A DNA stretch of 64,000 nucleotides from Balanoglossus misakiensis (taxonomy: Eukaryota > Hemichordata), in NCBI GenBank assembly GCA_040954595.2, contig CM082578.2, forward strand, positions 9,362,001 through 9,426,000. Reading direction: 5' to 3'. Every line of letters begins with the position of its first letter. Position 1 is the stretch's first letter. Made by a program: the position numbers and the translations under genes. The notes beneath the pieces were generated by a model that was not told the origin of the DNA, ran no database searches, and saw nothing but the letters and a program-made list of their open reading frames with translations. Shown here piece after piece: positions 13,208 through 26,573 of this stretch.

Positions 13208-14749
13208 TTAATATTTTGTACAAGCTGAGGTCAGTTCAGCCATCATATCTTGATGTACTCTGTAGTCATTCAGGCTACTGAATGCGGCCCACAGTAGAGC
13301 TGCAAAGAAAGCCTGCACGAATAACAAAGCCTGGGAGCGATTGACAACCATGTCCATCCAGGTCACGTGAAATCCAGTAAACGGGCCGCTGGTGATGTAG
13401 TCTGTGACCATGCTCCATCTCGCTTGGTGGCGCTCGTCATGAGCTTCCTCCGACTCGCCTGTTGCTGGTGGTGTGAGCGTGATTTGGATCGTGCGGGCCT
13501 TTTCGGCGATTGCTTTGTAGGCATCTGATATACGCAGGGAGGCCAAAAGGATAAAAATCCAAGGAGACAGAAAACCAACGACCACTTTCACTACCTTGAC
13601 AAGACTGAACAGCCAATCGTGAGAGGAATCTTGTCTTAGGGCGAAGTGAAAATGCGCGTACACAGCCGGCAGAGCGAAGCCGAGGCTGAGGCTTATCAGG
13701 AGAAACTGCGACACGCACCTGAAGAGCTCGACACGATTCTCGTCTCGCGTTATAGCATGAAATTCCCTGGTGACTTGCTCCGGTCTGTCAGTTAGGACTT
13801 GCATTCGCTGCGGAAACTTGCGAAGCCTGAACTCATACGAATGTAGAATCACATAGTAGAGCAGCGAAACCAGCGTCACCAATAGGAAAGGGTACGAATC
13901 CACGCATGTGTACAGAATCAGTGGTACGAAGTTGCCCGCGTCATTGGTTTGATTCAGTGCACAGGAAACGTTAATGAACGACAGCGGATTCTCCGGATCT
14001 TCAATAGACTCGGTACACGTATCAGCCAACACCAGTACAACGTATACCAATAAGTAAAGGGCGGCCCACGGGAAGACTCGCTTTAAAAGATTGCTGGTGT
14101 ATTTGCCGCACTCCTTACTGACATCCTGTTCATCCCGGGTCGCATCGTCCGCCTTGATTCCGTCGTGTATTATCTCAAACGCGAGTCCCAAAACGTTTTT
14201 CTTGTAAAACATGTCCAGGGCGAAGCAGTACGTGACAAGTGGGGCTGCGTGGATGAGCGTCACCAGCACCAGTGCGATAACGGTGCCGTCGTTTTCGTAG
14301 CTCGTCCCCGTTGTCAGTTTCTTCCAGAAATCGACGTCTTTCACGTGGGACAATAGGCGCAAGGCGATGGCCGGCAAACAGAACAGAACGTTTAAGAGAA
14401 GGAAGCAGAAGGACCAAGCTGTGAACATGTGACCAGGTCGCCAGCCAAGGAATTTGAGCAGCCACGAGAGCCAGCGATGATGCTTTAATTCGGTCACAAC
14501 ATCGAGACCGCCTTCAGGTATATTCATCAGGTGGTCAGTGTTGTTTTCTCTGCCGGTTTCTTTGGATATTCGATCGGCATCGCACATTTCACTGTCGTCG
14601 AGAAGACTTCTACTTTGCAGCGATTCCTCGTCGAGATCGTGTTCGCTACCACGGTCTGGTTTGCACTGTGTATCGGTTTCACGTGGATTTTCAAAAGATT
14701 TCTCCGGATCCTTGCCCTGGGCTAGCGCACACGCAGTAGACTCTGCCAT
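13208..14749 (-). CDS. Seven-helix gustatory-receptor-like (GRL) candidate, single exon
   Basis: Polytopic membrane protein of 513 aa from the Met at 14749, which has a good context (ACAAAATGG). An in-frame Met at 14848 would give 546 aa. The 100-residue N-terminus is acidic and has no signal peptide. Helices, numbered from the 14749 Met, lie at about 109-133, 155-181, 225-243, 273-302, 342-364, 380-405 and 471-492. The TM3-TM4 loop carries two N-glycosylation sites (NVS, NQT) and cysteines, so it should be extracellular. The TM4-TM5 loop is basic (RLRKFPQR), so it should be cytosolic. That puts the N-terminus inside, opposite to a GPCR and as in the insect chemoreceptor/GRL superfamily. No DRY or NPxxY motif is present. 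The C-terminus after TM7 is short, as in GRLs. Family assignment rests on topology and loop pattern, not on a diagnostic motif. Another seven-helix family, such as an orphan multipass protein, is possible. Confidence 0.55.
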   Translation of the reverse strand: MAESTACALAQGKDPEKSFENPRETDTQCKPDRGSEHDLDEESLQSRSLLDDSEMCDADRISKETGRENNTDHLMNIPEGGLDVVTELKHHRWLSWLLKFLGWRPGHMFTAWSFCFLLLNVLFCLPAIALRLLSHVKDVDFWKKLTTGTSYENDGTVIALVLVTLIHAAPLVTYCFALDMFYKKNVLGLAFEIIHDGIKADDATRDEQDVSKECGKYTSNLLKRVFPWAALYLLVYVVLVLADTCTESIEDPENPLSFINVSCALNQTNDAGNFVPLILYTCVDSYPFLLVTLVSLLYYVILHSYEFRLRKFPQRMQVLTDRPEQVTREFHAITRDENRVELFRCVSQFLLISLSLGFALPAVYAHFHFALRQDSSHDWLFSLVKVVKVVVGFLSPWIFILLASLRISDAYKAIAEKARTIQITLTPPATGESEEAHDERHQARWSMVTDYITSGPFTGFHVTWMDMVVNRSQALLFVQAFFAALLWAAFSSLNDYRVHQDMMAELTSACTKY

Positions 14750-14849
14750 TTTGTCTACACAACAACAAAAAATGCAGGAGATTACCTCAGATTCGCTCTT
14801 TGGTAAAAAGCTAGTCGCTGTGTATAGTCCAAATATCTCACATGTCAAG

Positions 14850-17800
14850 CAATACTGACAACGGATTCTGAAAAGGGATAACGTGAAAACGAAGTTTTAA
14901 TGATTAAAACTATACTGAAGTTGTCTTTATCCGTCAAGTCTAAGTTGCATAGGCCTAATCCCATATTCATGACGGGATGGTTTCATCCACTTTTTTTTCT
15001 CGGAATCAATGATCAGTTAATGAGCCAATAGAACATGTTCCTATTAGCGATTTTGCGTTTAAACAGATTCAACTTCCACAGCTGGCTGTCTCAGACCTCC
15101 CACAGAGTGAGCTAAAAACTGAAATCCACATTTTTACAACAATCCAACATTTTTTAATTCACCTGAAACGAAATCTCGTGGGTAAAGAAAATCATTCACG
15201 TAAGGTACTTTTCTCCGCTCATTGGAACTTTTTTTGCCGTTAAACACGATGGGCCATGTTTTGTTTTCCCTATGTCACATGATAATGCACTCACATATAA
15301 ACTGCCCAGCCACGCTACATCTCGCAGGGTCTCGGGGAGCTCGGAAAATTTATTCAGACATTCCTGACGGAACACATTATTTCGGACTTGATGAAATTCG
15401 GCACACGCGTGTGGTACGATATCATATTGGAGGCGTGGCTAAAAACTAAATAGATATCAGATGCCTGATTTATTTCGACCTTTACACATGGATAATGGCA
15501 TATGACATCATTTGCACGCGTTGCATCATTTGTAAGTTGGAGATAAAAACATGTATAAATATGATCATGACATGCATGATCCTGAATGTACCAAAGTTGC
15601 TGAGAGTTCATGCTATATGGATGGGTGTGACTTCTCTCTCATGCTGTCTACAGCTATAAACGGGAAAATCTGCTCTATTACCCAAAATCATAATTGATAT
15701 CACAAAACCTTTTCCACTCCATATATAGTTTGGCTACTAGTATTTTGGCGCTATGTTGGGTTTTCTGTAAAGGGCAAAGACAATATTTGTAGTCTACAGA
15801 GTCGCAATGAAGTTTTTACAGCCTAGGGTATTTGTTGCCTTGGCGTGGGCGGTCACTTGAAGTTCGCATGACTCACTGGGAAAGTCCCGGGCGATTTACC
15901 TGTTTTGGTTTTAGGGTCATGTGATCTACGTGTCACGATTCTTCTAGCACTAGAATTAGTAGAAATAAGTTTTATACGAAACCCAGATTATCTAACGCTT
16001 TTTTAGAAATTCAAGCCTTATTTTCCCACGTGTACATTTTTGTATAAAGTTTTATATAAATTAGGCTTCTAGATTCCGTCGAGCATATGATGGCCTGGAT
16101 TCGAACTCATTCAACTACAACTCGGGATCAACTTCTGCAACAGTCACATACAATGTGCATGAAAATTATACAGTTAGTTAAACTAAGCAGATCCATAAAG
16201 ACCAGGAAGTGATGTCATGTGTTTCAAAAATATTAAGGGTACCCTGCCCGACAAGTGACATCCGCCGGTATATCAATTTCGAAGTCAAACTAGAGGAAGT
16301 AGTCACACATTAAAGACAAACGTCGCTGACACCATCAGTGATCATTTGCTTCAGAGATACATTGCACATGTACTTTATCCAACAGCTCATGAAATTGGCC
16401 AGAAATGCGATTGAATATAGTAACGGTAATAAAAATGGTGCACGTTTACCTTTCCTTCGAAAGCGTGAACAGCAGACGGGAAAATAATGATAAAGGGGCG
16501 AATTATGCAGACCATCCACCGATATTTCAAGACCCTGGCCTGGGAATCACGTGACATCAATGAAGTCACCAAAAGTCATATTTATAGAAGTAAACTGGAA
16601 ATTTCCGCATTCATAGGGACCTTTCAAAAATGTGCGAGGGTGGGTAGGGTCGCCCTTCGAAAAGGCCACATTGCGATAATCTAAATCTATGCGGATTTCC
16701 ATTTGTAAAATCTATCCTCTCCGTACAAGACTATTGCATTTTACGACACTTGAACTTGTTTCATCAAATCCCTGCAAGAGTTTTCCTGTATTCATGACGG
16801 TATCGATGTGGGCTTTCTAAAATCATAACCCAAGCGGGATGTTTCCGTTTTAGATTTATGCACAATCGTCACAATATTATATCAAAATATTTAGTCTATC
16901 ATTGATATTGTGTGTTGTCTGGGGCCATAAAATGTCTGACTTGAAGTTCGGAGTATTCTTCTCACCTCACCATGTTTAACAACTGACATCTCCCTTAAAA
17001 TAGGTCCGCTCTCTTTCTGATGCAATCCACAGCTAAGACGGTCGGCCTCCCAGACTTTGTTTTTTCAAATCGTCACAAACAGGCTACAGACTGGCTTATC
17101 TCATTCAAACAGATCCTGCTCCATACATCACAAACCCTAAATATGCTCACAACAATCAATGCCACCTCAGAGTTAGTTAGTTAGTAGTTTGCATACTTCG
17201 CAGTGTGACTGTGTTGGTCTCATTTTGCATGCATCGGTGCCACAGTGACCATGTATTTCTGAGGTCATAGTTCTGGAGGATAACAAATGTTGTTTGTGTA
17301 TTTTCACACATCATATACCTCCACGAGTATTTGCGATGATGTACTAAAACACACAAGGCGCAGCAGACCTTGTACCTCTAGGTAGCGCTGAAATGATCTG
17401 CCCTGAAAAGGGTTGACCGTTTGTTTGTCGTTGCCACAGGTGCTAGAAAATGATCTATGGCCTCAGCTGTAGTATACTATATCTACAATGTCTGAAAATC
17501 CGGTTCAGAGATGGGTTAAGGTACACTTTACTCATTTATCTTTCCAATCCTGATTTCGAAACGAAACCACCAGATCAGATAAGCCAGGCAGAGAGCGAAA
17601 ATTACTTTACGACATTTATGACATTTGATATTATGATATGACGACGTTGGAAAACTATACACCAAACTTCTCTGTCTCTCTTCAATTTGTAGATAGTTTC
17701 AGCAGGTCCGGCACTTCTCATCATGTACTTCTTATGTTTGAGGCTGCAACCATTATGCATTGCTTTTTGCCTCGAGTCGGCCATCTTTGCCCGGAGATTT

Positions 17801-18139
17801 TGCTCTTGTATTTCCCCAGACCCTCTTTCTGGAGTGCCCCACGGAAGAAGCAGAGGTGTCTGGGTAACCGAGACTATTTACAGTACATGCTTTGAGTCAC
17901 TCTGAAATACAAACGGGTGGATTACTTTGTGCTGATTGTTCGTGTGCTTATCACTGGCGAAAAATTTTACCTGTTTGTCTATGATGTTAAATTGCAAAAC
18001 ATACTATATATAGTGGCATATTACTTGTATCGACCAAAAGATCATCAAAAATGAAATTCCTTGGATGTCACTCGGTCACCACGCCAAGGATTGACGAAAC
18101 AGAGAGGAGTACACGCTGGTTGTCCCGAATGTAAAACTC
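14850..18139. other. Intergenic/3' flank between the GRL-like gene and ABHD6
   Basis: No supportable exon on either strand. The region is AT-rich with only short ORFs. The part just below 18140 should hold the ABHD6 3' UTR (minus strand), but I saw no canonical poly(A) signal close to the stop. Confidence 0.5.
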
Positions 18140-21100
18140 TTAGGCATTTGCGAATTCAAGGAGTATTTTGGCGCTCTTGTAGGGTCTCTCGATTGTGATA
18201 GAATGACCGCATCTGTCCAGAACGTCCACCCGTTCCAGACTCCTGAGATCTTTCTTTATGACGTCCAGACTGGATATGTCCAGTAGCTGCAATAAGGACA
18301 GTGAGACAGGGTCAAAAACAAACCGGAGAGGGGTGGTGAAATTTTGATAGTCTCCGTGTCAATTACATGGTGTGGGAACATTTGTGTATGTTCAATGAAG
18401 AATTCAGCAACTGTGTCTTGTTTCAGGGACTGGGACTCACTGGTACATGTATATGAATGCACATGACATTTCTTGATTTGTCATACAAGTAACTTAAACT
18501 TGTTCACCTCTTTGGAATGAGAGGTCAATCTCTGCATGAGGTCAGAGGTTACAAGTCAGGGTTAAAAAGTAAAATTTGTCACAGAAATTCAGGTGGGAAA
18601 TTTACTTGGGTTAATTGTCCTACCTCATCGAATTCCCCCCAGATCACTTGCGTTGGGGTCTGGATATCTTGAAGTCTGGTCTGCAGAGCGTCCCTGGAGT
18701 TCTCTTTGCTGATTTCATGCAACACTGCAAAAAAACAGAATGTGTCCAACCCCCTTTACAACCATAGTTTGGTCCGATTCAGCTGTTTTCAATGGTTTGG
18801 GTTGATCCACATTGGGGATGAGGGGTGGTGGTAAAGTTTTGTCTGATGTTGTGAATGACGTAAGTATACTGATCACCCATGTTTAGGCACCAAGCACTGA
18901 GACCCGACTTTGTTTTATTTTACCCTTTGACAAGTAACACCTGAGACTAGAAAATCTTGGCAAAATTCTGCAAATGACAGTTTAATGCCCTATCTGTTAA
19001 TGATTAGGCAAAGCCAACTCATGTTCATGTTTGACTAGTTTTTAAAACAGTGCAACCAGTAACATGGACACAAGACAGCACGAGAGAGAGTTTAAACTTT
19101 GTTGCCTTTTGTTTCATCAAAAGAAGTAGAAATTATACAATTTGTTGTCTCATCCGTACTTACAATGTTTATAGAATTCATTGTGTGGTTTTCTCACTTC
19201 AACTATAAGTCTGTAAACCTGTGTGTAAAACAAGGAATGGGAAGCAACAAAGTGAAAATGGGGCATAAGAAAAAGAAATTGTCTTGGAGCTATTTGTCTT
19301 GTCACCACTCTAAAGGTTGGTGTTATTCATGAAATAACATGGCCAGTGTCAAATTGACGACTTGTCAATTTAGTGTCTACTCGGCATGCCATGAAATGCT
19401 GTCGTTTGTACACAGCGCCCTCTTGTGGCATAAAGCACACATATCTCAGATTATGTATTGGTGTATTGTTGCTGATTGTTGATGGCTATCAAGGATTATC
19501 TAATCTCCAGGTACATGTATTTACATACATACAGGGAAGGTAACATACCCAGTTAGGCATCTCACGATTCTTGTGAAAAATGTAGGGCTGTGTTTTTTTA
19601 ATCTCTTCCACAGTCTCCGGCAGTGGTATCTTGTCGCCTTTCACCATTTCCTGGCCGTATTTGCTGACCTTTGGGGTCACAATTCCTGTGTGTGAAAGAC
19701 GATTGATAATCGGGGGAGGGGAGTAGAAACAGCATTTCTGAGGAACATCACATGCTGAAACAATAATGATGGGTACATTTTTGCCCAAAACATTGATGGC
19801 CGGGGCAGCAAAAGAGGCTAGCGCTTTCAAACTGCAAAACTACACTATCACTGTTCTTGAATCGGCATATACAGATCAAACATTTGTCAGCAAAACTGAG
19901 CTCTAAACTGTCAGCTGGATTTTTTTCAGTCTAAGGACTCCATTATTTTTAACAACGGTAAATATGATGATATTCAGTATCACAAAATACTTCTGCTGAC
20001 CAACCCACCTGCTGGACAGAAAAGGCTCAATTTGACCAAATCTTGAGGATACATGGCCGCATAAACACCAGCCACACCACCACCCATGGAGATACCGGAT
20101 AAATGAAATCGGGACTTGTTCAATCCGTATGCCACCACAAACTGGAATGTGTATGTATATGAAATTTTAAAAATGATAATAAAATCAGGCAATCAGGTCA
20201 GGCAGTTCATCAGTAGACAGAATGTGAGGCACTACTAGCAATTATGTTGTAGCAATATACAGAGAAATCTGCCTTCAATAAAAGAAAAGTTTTATTTTCA
20301 TTACCTTGTGAACATTTTCGGCTTGTCCAACAAATGTGTAGTCGGCATTTGTTTCCCTGCTTGTGTTACCATGACCTGGCATATCCAAAATGATAACGTG
20401 GACATCTTTTGGCAATGCCTGTTGAGACAAAACAATACTGTCTGCACTGGATTTCTAGGCAAAAAATACTTTCATCTCAATATGAACCAGCAATATTTTT
20501 CTTAAATTTTAATTTTTACAACAAGGCAATGCACTGACACCATTTTGTATGTATTTGGAACAAAAATATTCATAGTTATAATGAAAGTGAGAAAATATCC
20601 AAAGCAAAAAGGGTGGCAAATCATTTTGATAGACATACCTTTATCATTTGAGCCCACATGTCTTTGGCTCCAGAATATCCATGTAGAAACAACATTGTGG
20701 GTTTTGAAGATTTTCCTTTTCCTCTCTCTGCGTAACAGAACGTGAAATCGCCAGCTTTCAGGTATTTCACACCCAGTCCCAGTTTCAACAAAATGTACCT
20801 ACAGGTGAATGTGTGGAGTGCAATTTTTACCATATTCACGTTAATTTATGGAATTTAGACGTGAATAATTCCGCGACATAATTTTGAGTACTGTCCAAAA
20901 ATTATGTCATGGAGGTACAACTATACAGTTCCAAACCCTGCATTTCAACATGCAGAGATAATCCTGAACATTCTAAATACCCTTTCCAATAAAAAACACA
21001 AATATCCGGAGTAATCTCAAAAGACAATGTTTGTACAGTGATGTGGCACTTTTTTGGAAGGAGAACTGCATTAAATTTTCAAATTACAGTTGATGCTTCC

Positions 21101-21322
21101 TCAATGGTTAGTATAGGTCTCACTTATACACACTGTTGAAGACAGATGTCATAAAGACAAGATGCTATTCCTGCCAAGGGTGACAGACGATGACAACACT
21201 TACCTGACATAAGCGAAGTACAACAGAGCAGGTTTGAAGTAGAGTAAGACGGCACTGGCGATGGTTGTTGAGCCGACCAGACCCAAAAGGCCACCGATAC
21301 CGGTAATGGCAACAGCAGCCAT
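18140..21322 (-). CDS. ABHD6: Monoacylglycerol lipase ABHD6-type, 8 coding exons
   Basis: Membrane-anchored alpha/beta hydrolase that cleaves monoacylglycerols such as 2-arachidonoylglycerol. Exons on the minus strand are 21322-21204, 20798-20639, 20418-20305, 20141-20009, 19685-19549, 19218-19164, 18724-18624 and 18286-18140. All junctions are GT-AG with matching phase, giving 966 nt and 321 aa (human ABHD6: 337). Exon 1 encodes a single hydrophobic anchor (VAITGIGGLLGLVGS). Exon 2 has the oxyanion motif LFLHGYSGAKD. Exon 3 has the strand DVHVIILDMPGHG. Exon 4 has the nucleophile elbow GISMGG with Ser149 (human Ser148). The lid/cap is in exons 5-6, including KPHNEFY (human IPHNNFY). Exon 7 has PTQVIWGEFD, which probably holds the acid residue. 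Exon 8 has CGHSI with the catalytic His. All triad positions are present. The 55-nt exon 6 was found only by matching phase and homology. Confidence 0.93.
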
Positions 21323-22600
21323 CAAGTTCTGATTCCTGTCAAAGGAGAATGGCACAAATTATAATTTGGGATTCAAAGTATTGCAAATCAATGATATACA
21401 CATCCAACGTGTAACAATAATTGAACTCCAGGGAAATTTGACTGTACTCTGAGAAGATATTTCACCATTCTGAGTTCGGTGGGTCGTTAAACTTGCTTAC
21501 TGCAAATTTTTATGTCCCCTCCCCCCCCCCCCCCGACAACTTGCAAGGGGTGCCACAATGTTAAGGGGTGAATCGCACCCCAGGTCTAGATAGATCATCT
21601 GATGAAACACTGGTGTGATAAGGCTACGGACCCGAACACAGCAACCTTACTCTTGCAGTTGATTGACTCAGAGAATCTGGCGTCGGCGCATTCTCATGAT
21701 GGGCCGATATCGCTAGCGCTGGGCGTGTATTTTTGGGCTAGCAACGCAGCAAATTCGCCTCATCAAACCCATGAGATTTCGAACCCGGCAACGTGAGCAA
21801 TATACCAGAGCAAGATGATACACCTACCGTAACACAACTTCGGACTCCCAGTTTGGACTCGTAAGCAAGATTAGGGTATCTCTTCACTTCAACGCAGCAG
21901 AACCGCAACTGTGACCTTTGAACTAGCAAAAGTGCGTAAACCCCACCGACCAGACAGTCTGCGGAAAACAGTCGTAGGTGGCGCACTTCATATTTATGTT
22001 CAATACAGCACTGAGCAGCCACATCAAAAGTTCACCCCAACAAGAGATGGTATTCTAAATAAATTTTACAGTAATACAATTTTCAATTATTCTGCTATAA
22101 ATTTTCCATCATGCTGACATGATTTGGGCGTACTATATAAGCCAATAGAGACAAATGGCAGCCAAAGACAAGACACGCAGCTCGCAGACGAAGGTGCTGC
22201 CCATTTCACTTTCCTCTATTTTGGATGCAGGCGACAACTCGCTGAATGCAACATCAGTAATACAATATAAACAATGATTCAATGACCTAAAGCTGTGATG
22301 ACATGAAAATCAGAGTGTCACATAACATGTCTGTATCCTCGCAGCCTTCATATATATGCAAAAAATAAATGTTAGATTTGGCGCCTATATGCTCATAACC
22401 GTCATGCGCATGCACAGGTAAGGGTCATTCAACCACCGCATCATGTAGGCCATTACCTCAAATATCCTGGACACATGCGCAAACATTACTAACAAGACAT
22501 AATTATATGACATTTATTTATTTATTTATTTATTTATTCGGTCACTACCTGCGAGCTGACCTTTCACCCCACAATTCAATTCGAAGAGACTAGGTGGGTA
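21323..22600. other. ABHD6 5' flank and SLC46-A 3' flank
   Basis: Short same-strand intergenic interval. It holds a C14 run at 21521-21534 and, just below the SLC46-A stop, an (ATTT)n array that reads as repeated AATAAA on the minus strand. The ORFs around 21602-22117 overlap on opposite strands and are not convincing. Confidence 0.6.
22511..22538 (-). terminator. (AAAT)n array giving overlapping AATAAA poly(A) signals for SLC46-A
   Basis: A TTTA-type tetranucleotide array on the plus strand gives several overlapping AATAAA hexamers on the minus strand, 60-90 nt downstream of the SLC46-A stop codon (22601-22603). It is a plausible 3'-end signal. Its use as one is inferred. Confidence 0.5.
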
Positions 22601-25234
22601 TCACTTTTTCAAACTCGACTCCGGGTTCCTCGACTGACGATTGCCGATATCATTTACCATGTTTACCGTCTGCTTGCCCAAACATTCCCAAACTTGTAGA
22701 ATGCTGTAAATTGGATGGGAAAGGTTGTTATGCACACAAAATAAAACGAAAGAATCAATCTCCTCAAAGGAAATGAAGGCGCCTAGAAAACAAAGTCTTC
22801 AAACTTCTTGTGTTGCTCAAGACAACTAATATAAGATTATGAGAATAAAAACTTGCCTACCAACTACCGTGTAAAATTTTGAATGAGCGATAGAAAGCAC
22901 TTACCCGATCATGGTGCACTGTACGACTATCACAGACACAAAGACAAGATACACAATACTAGGCATGAACTCCACTGTTGTCGAGTATATGGTGTTAAAC
23001 GCTAAGGGTGAAAAAGTCTGAGCAATCCCTTGTATACAGCCCAGGAAAGAAAACAAGATACCTGTGAGAGACAAATAGAGATAATACTTCGTCAACTCAG
23101 GCGACGTATTGACCGGTGAATGCCGACTCTGCTTCTAAAAGTTAACCGTCATAAGAGTAATCCTTCAAAGGGGCAAAAACGTACACGTAAACACCTTTCT
23201 AACACCTTTCTGCAATTTGCTGTCGAGTTTGGTACCCTTTGGCTTCGTCGACTATTGTCCAATTCGCGAAGGAGGACGATATTAGATGTGTCGGTTTGCC
23301 TGCCAGTGCAGCTGTAGGGGATTGTGAAATCTCCCCTCAGGACGAAACCTGGTTGCCCTTTTCGTTGTGCGCTGTCGCAAGTATTGAAGCGCATTCACGT
23401 TTGAAGAAAAGTGGTCCAAGTTCACAAAGTACCCACGGAGAGGTACTGCTGGTATAAAATTGTCATTTTTTGTCGCGGACCCTATAATCAAAGAGTGCAA
23501 GGGATCATATGAACGCGGCTTGCTACCCACCTTGTTCTGAAGGGTTCACCAACTTCGATATGCGGCTGCGTATAGCGGGAGAATTTATAGATGATAGGCA
23601 GCCTACTACCGGTGCTGCAAGGGAAAGAAATAAGGAAATCGAGTTCGAGTGTATTTACTATAATATACTAGAATGGTATGCTATACTATGCTACATGTAC
23701 TGCATCATTAAAAGTACAAGCAATAGACGTGTGAGGTAAATTTCCATACGGAGGGTGAAATATTTGGCACAGTGGGGTTGGCTGGTTGGTTGGTTGATAT
23801 AATGTTACCTTAATCACATATAAAATAACCTTACCACATAATAACATTATCGGATTCAGCGCATACCCAATGAAGAGATTGTAGCCTATCCCGGAAAGGC
23901 AGCTGACTTGACTCATTCCTAGGTCACCAAGACAACAGGACAAAAGCTTTCCTCCCACCACTAGTCCTGGAACACATAAACTAAAAATATTAATATGACT
24001 CCACTTAAATGTTTATCATATGTGACTTAGCAAAATTTGACCATCATTAGCGTCGTCGTCACCACAATGGTCATTACAATGACAACCAAGTAAATCATCA
24101 TATATTACCATCCTTACCTATTCCACTGGCCATCAACGCCACTGCCTGGTAGTAGCCGAAGTAAACAGCGTTGAAACAATACGGCGGCGCCATGATATAC
24201 AGAAGCGTTATAGACAAGGATGAGAAAACAATTGCATAGAGGAAAACTACAAAAGTTAATAGGGCCATTTTGTATGCATCTCCCCTTGTTCTGTTGGAGA
24301 ACAAACGACCGACATCTTTAAACTGATCGCTAAAGGAAATGTTCACTTTCTGACGAGTTTTGGTTTCTTCAACCCAGACGATAATGTAAAAAATCGTAAA
24401 CGCCATCACGCCGACTGACATCCAAAGGGGCGGGATGAAGCCAGCTTGTTCGATCCAGTGTCCAACCCCGATCTGAGAAAGAGAACCTCCCAGATAGGCG
24501 GCAGTTTCTACAATTATGAGGCGCATTGTCAGCTGTTCCTTCGTGGTTATGTCTGCCATGTACGCAGAGGCTATTGCAATCGTGAGGAAGAGACCGCCGG
24601 TGATTCCACGCACGGCCTCGCTGATGAAAATGTACGCTATAGGAAGGTCGAACCTTATCACTATCATCAAAACAACGGTGCCCAGCAGTATTCCCACAGG
24701 TGGTACCAGTAGGGGTAGCTTCCTCCCGCCCCCTCGCTCGCTGTAAGAACCTAAAAACAAGGCCGAGACGAGCGTTAACAAGGACGAGGTGGCGTTGAAC
24801 CCAAGCGCCCAGTAGGAAGCAATCGCTTGCACTCGCTGTCCGAGGATGTAATCCGGGTCGCTCTCGTTGACCGTGCAGACACCCAACTGCTTGCCGTCCT
24901 TGGCGTGAGTGGTGTAATTGAGCGACTTGCCCACCGCGTGCACCAAAAATTGCACGCGCACCGCACCGAAGACCACCACGAAGATAGCCGTCGTCAGGAA
25001 GACAACTGGTTCCACAGTGACGACACGAAGCCACCGGCTTCCGGACTTCGGTACTGCTGGTGTTGCTGCCGCTGCAGCTGGATCGGATTTGTCTGAGTCG
25101 CCAAGCAAAGGATCCGTCTCGTCGTCGTCGTTGCAATTGTTGGCTGGCATGGTCCTACCTTCCCGATCCCCCATGATCCATTCAACATATGATACCAATA
25201 CGGCTGTGTTACAGTAGCATCTTCGATCTGACAC
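22601..25234 (-). CDS. SLC46-family transporter A (proton-coupled folate transporter/SLC46A3-like), 5 exons
   Basis: Major facilitator superfamily (MFS) membrane transporter. Exons are 25234-24118, 23966-23835, 23614-23531, 23061-22905 and 22703-22601, giving 530 aa, or 510 aa from the second Met at 25174 (MGDREGR). Exon 1 holds the cytosolic N-terminus with an acidic dileucine motif (ETDPLL), TM1 starting at VEPVVFL, an extracellular loop with the glycosylation site NYT, the loop 2-3 motif GSYSERGGGRK, and TM3 to about TM8. Exons 2-4 encode the rest (GLVVGGKLLSCCLGDLG, APVVGCL, GILFSFLGCIQG). Exon 5 is a hydrophilic tail. SEAVRG, MADITTKEQ and the membrane Glu in LIIVETAA align with human SLC46A1, where the equivalent Glu185 acts in proton coupling. 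Human SLC46 proteins carry folate (A1) or lysosomal catabolites and muropeptides (A2/A3). The substrate here is unknown. It shares all exon phases with B, C and D. Confidence 0.92.
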
Positions 25235-25890
25235 GCGACGTTGGTAAATGTCATAAATGGGATTCTCTCAGTAAAGTCATGGGTATGATACTAGTATCAC
25301 TTGAAAGCAGAGAAGACGCCAATTATAAATCCAGGGCTTGGCCTGTTGACTTCAAAATCCAGATTCATTTAGGCCTAGCAACCCTGGGGCCGTCCTTGAC
25401 ACACCTTTCGAGTGAGTTCAAAGTTCGTTAGAAGGTGTTGCCCGTCGAAAGTTTATTACCATGATTACTATTAGACTCGCTCCTCACCCATTTGAGTAAT
25501 TATGCAACCATTTTACTTCTAACACGGTCTCTATTTTAGGTTCACTCGCTGAAAGCTTTGTTCTTTTGAAATCCATGGCGGTGTCAACATTCCATTCGAG
25601 AGCGCACAACCAGACTCACTGATTTGCATATAATGTTCTGAACATCTTGATGCCACTCCATTTCAGAATTTAGCCTAGATTTCTAGGCCTGTGGGCCTGT
25701 ATCATATTTAATTCTGAGACATTGTAATAAAAATAAAAAGCGGCCAATTTTCCTTTGAATTTACACGTTTATTTTTAAAGTTACACCACTATGTACATTA
25801 TGAAGACGAGGAACTCAGTTTGGTCATATATTAGACTAGCGATATCAATTCGCAGCATTCAGTTCGAAGAGATCGTACAATAGTTCTTTG
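25235..25890. other. Spacer between SLC46-A and SLC46-B
   Basis: Only about 650 bp separate the SLC46-B stop from the SLC46-A start. It must hold the 3' UTR of B and the promoter of A. On the minus strand an AATAAA (TTTATT on plus, near 25769) lies about 120 nt past the B stop. No other gene is seen. Confidence 0.6.
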
Positions 25891-26538
25891 TCAAGTCTTG
25901 TCAGGACTCGTGTTGATGGATGGACTGTCTGAGATGCCAGGCGGACTCGGATGCAGCCTCCTCTTGGTCCCAAATTCCCAAAGTTGAAGGGCACTGCGAC
26001 GTGGTAAAACATAACATAAATTCAATAGGAGAACTACAGAGCAATTACCCGAATAAATATATGTGTGAGCGTGCGTCTGTGTATATTGGTGAGAGAGGGT
26101 GGGAGGGGTGAGAGAGGGAGAGGAGAGAGAGAAATAGAGGGGAAGCAGAGAGAGATATTGAGTACACAGACAGACATAAGCAGCACATTCACTTACCCGA
26201 CAATGACTGCCATCAGAACTGTCACGGACGCAAACACAAGATACACTAGATTTGGCATTGAGTCCACTGTTGTCGAGTACAAAGTGTTGAACGCCAAGGG
26301 TGAAATAGTCTGAGCTATCCCTTGTATACAACCCAGAAAAGAAAACAAAATGCCTGTGTGTGGAATTAAATAAATAATACTTGTGGTGAGAAATAGTTTT
26401 GATTTAGTGGCCGTAATGTTTTCAGACGTCATCTGTCTTTTCCAACTTAAAGGTAGACTAGAACGCTAGTCGTTTGCAATTGGCGTTTGTTTTGTGGTTA
26501 TATGTGTGGGTTTTATGTCACTTGAATGTCTCAATAGA

Positions 26539-26573
<35 letters not shown>

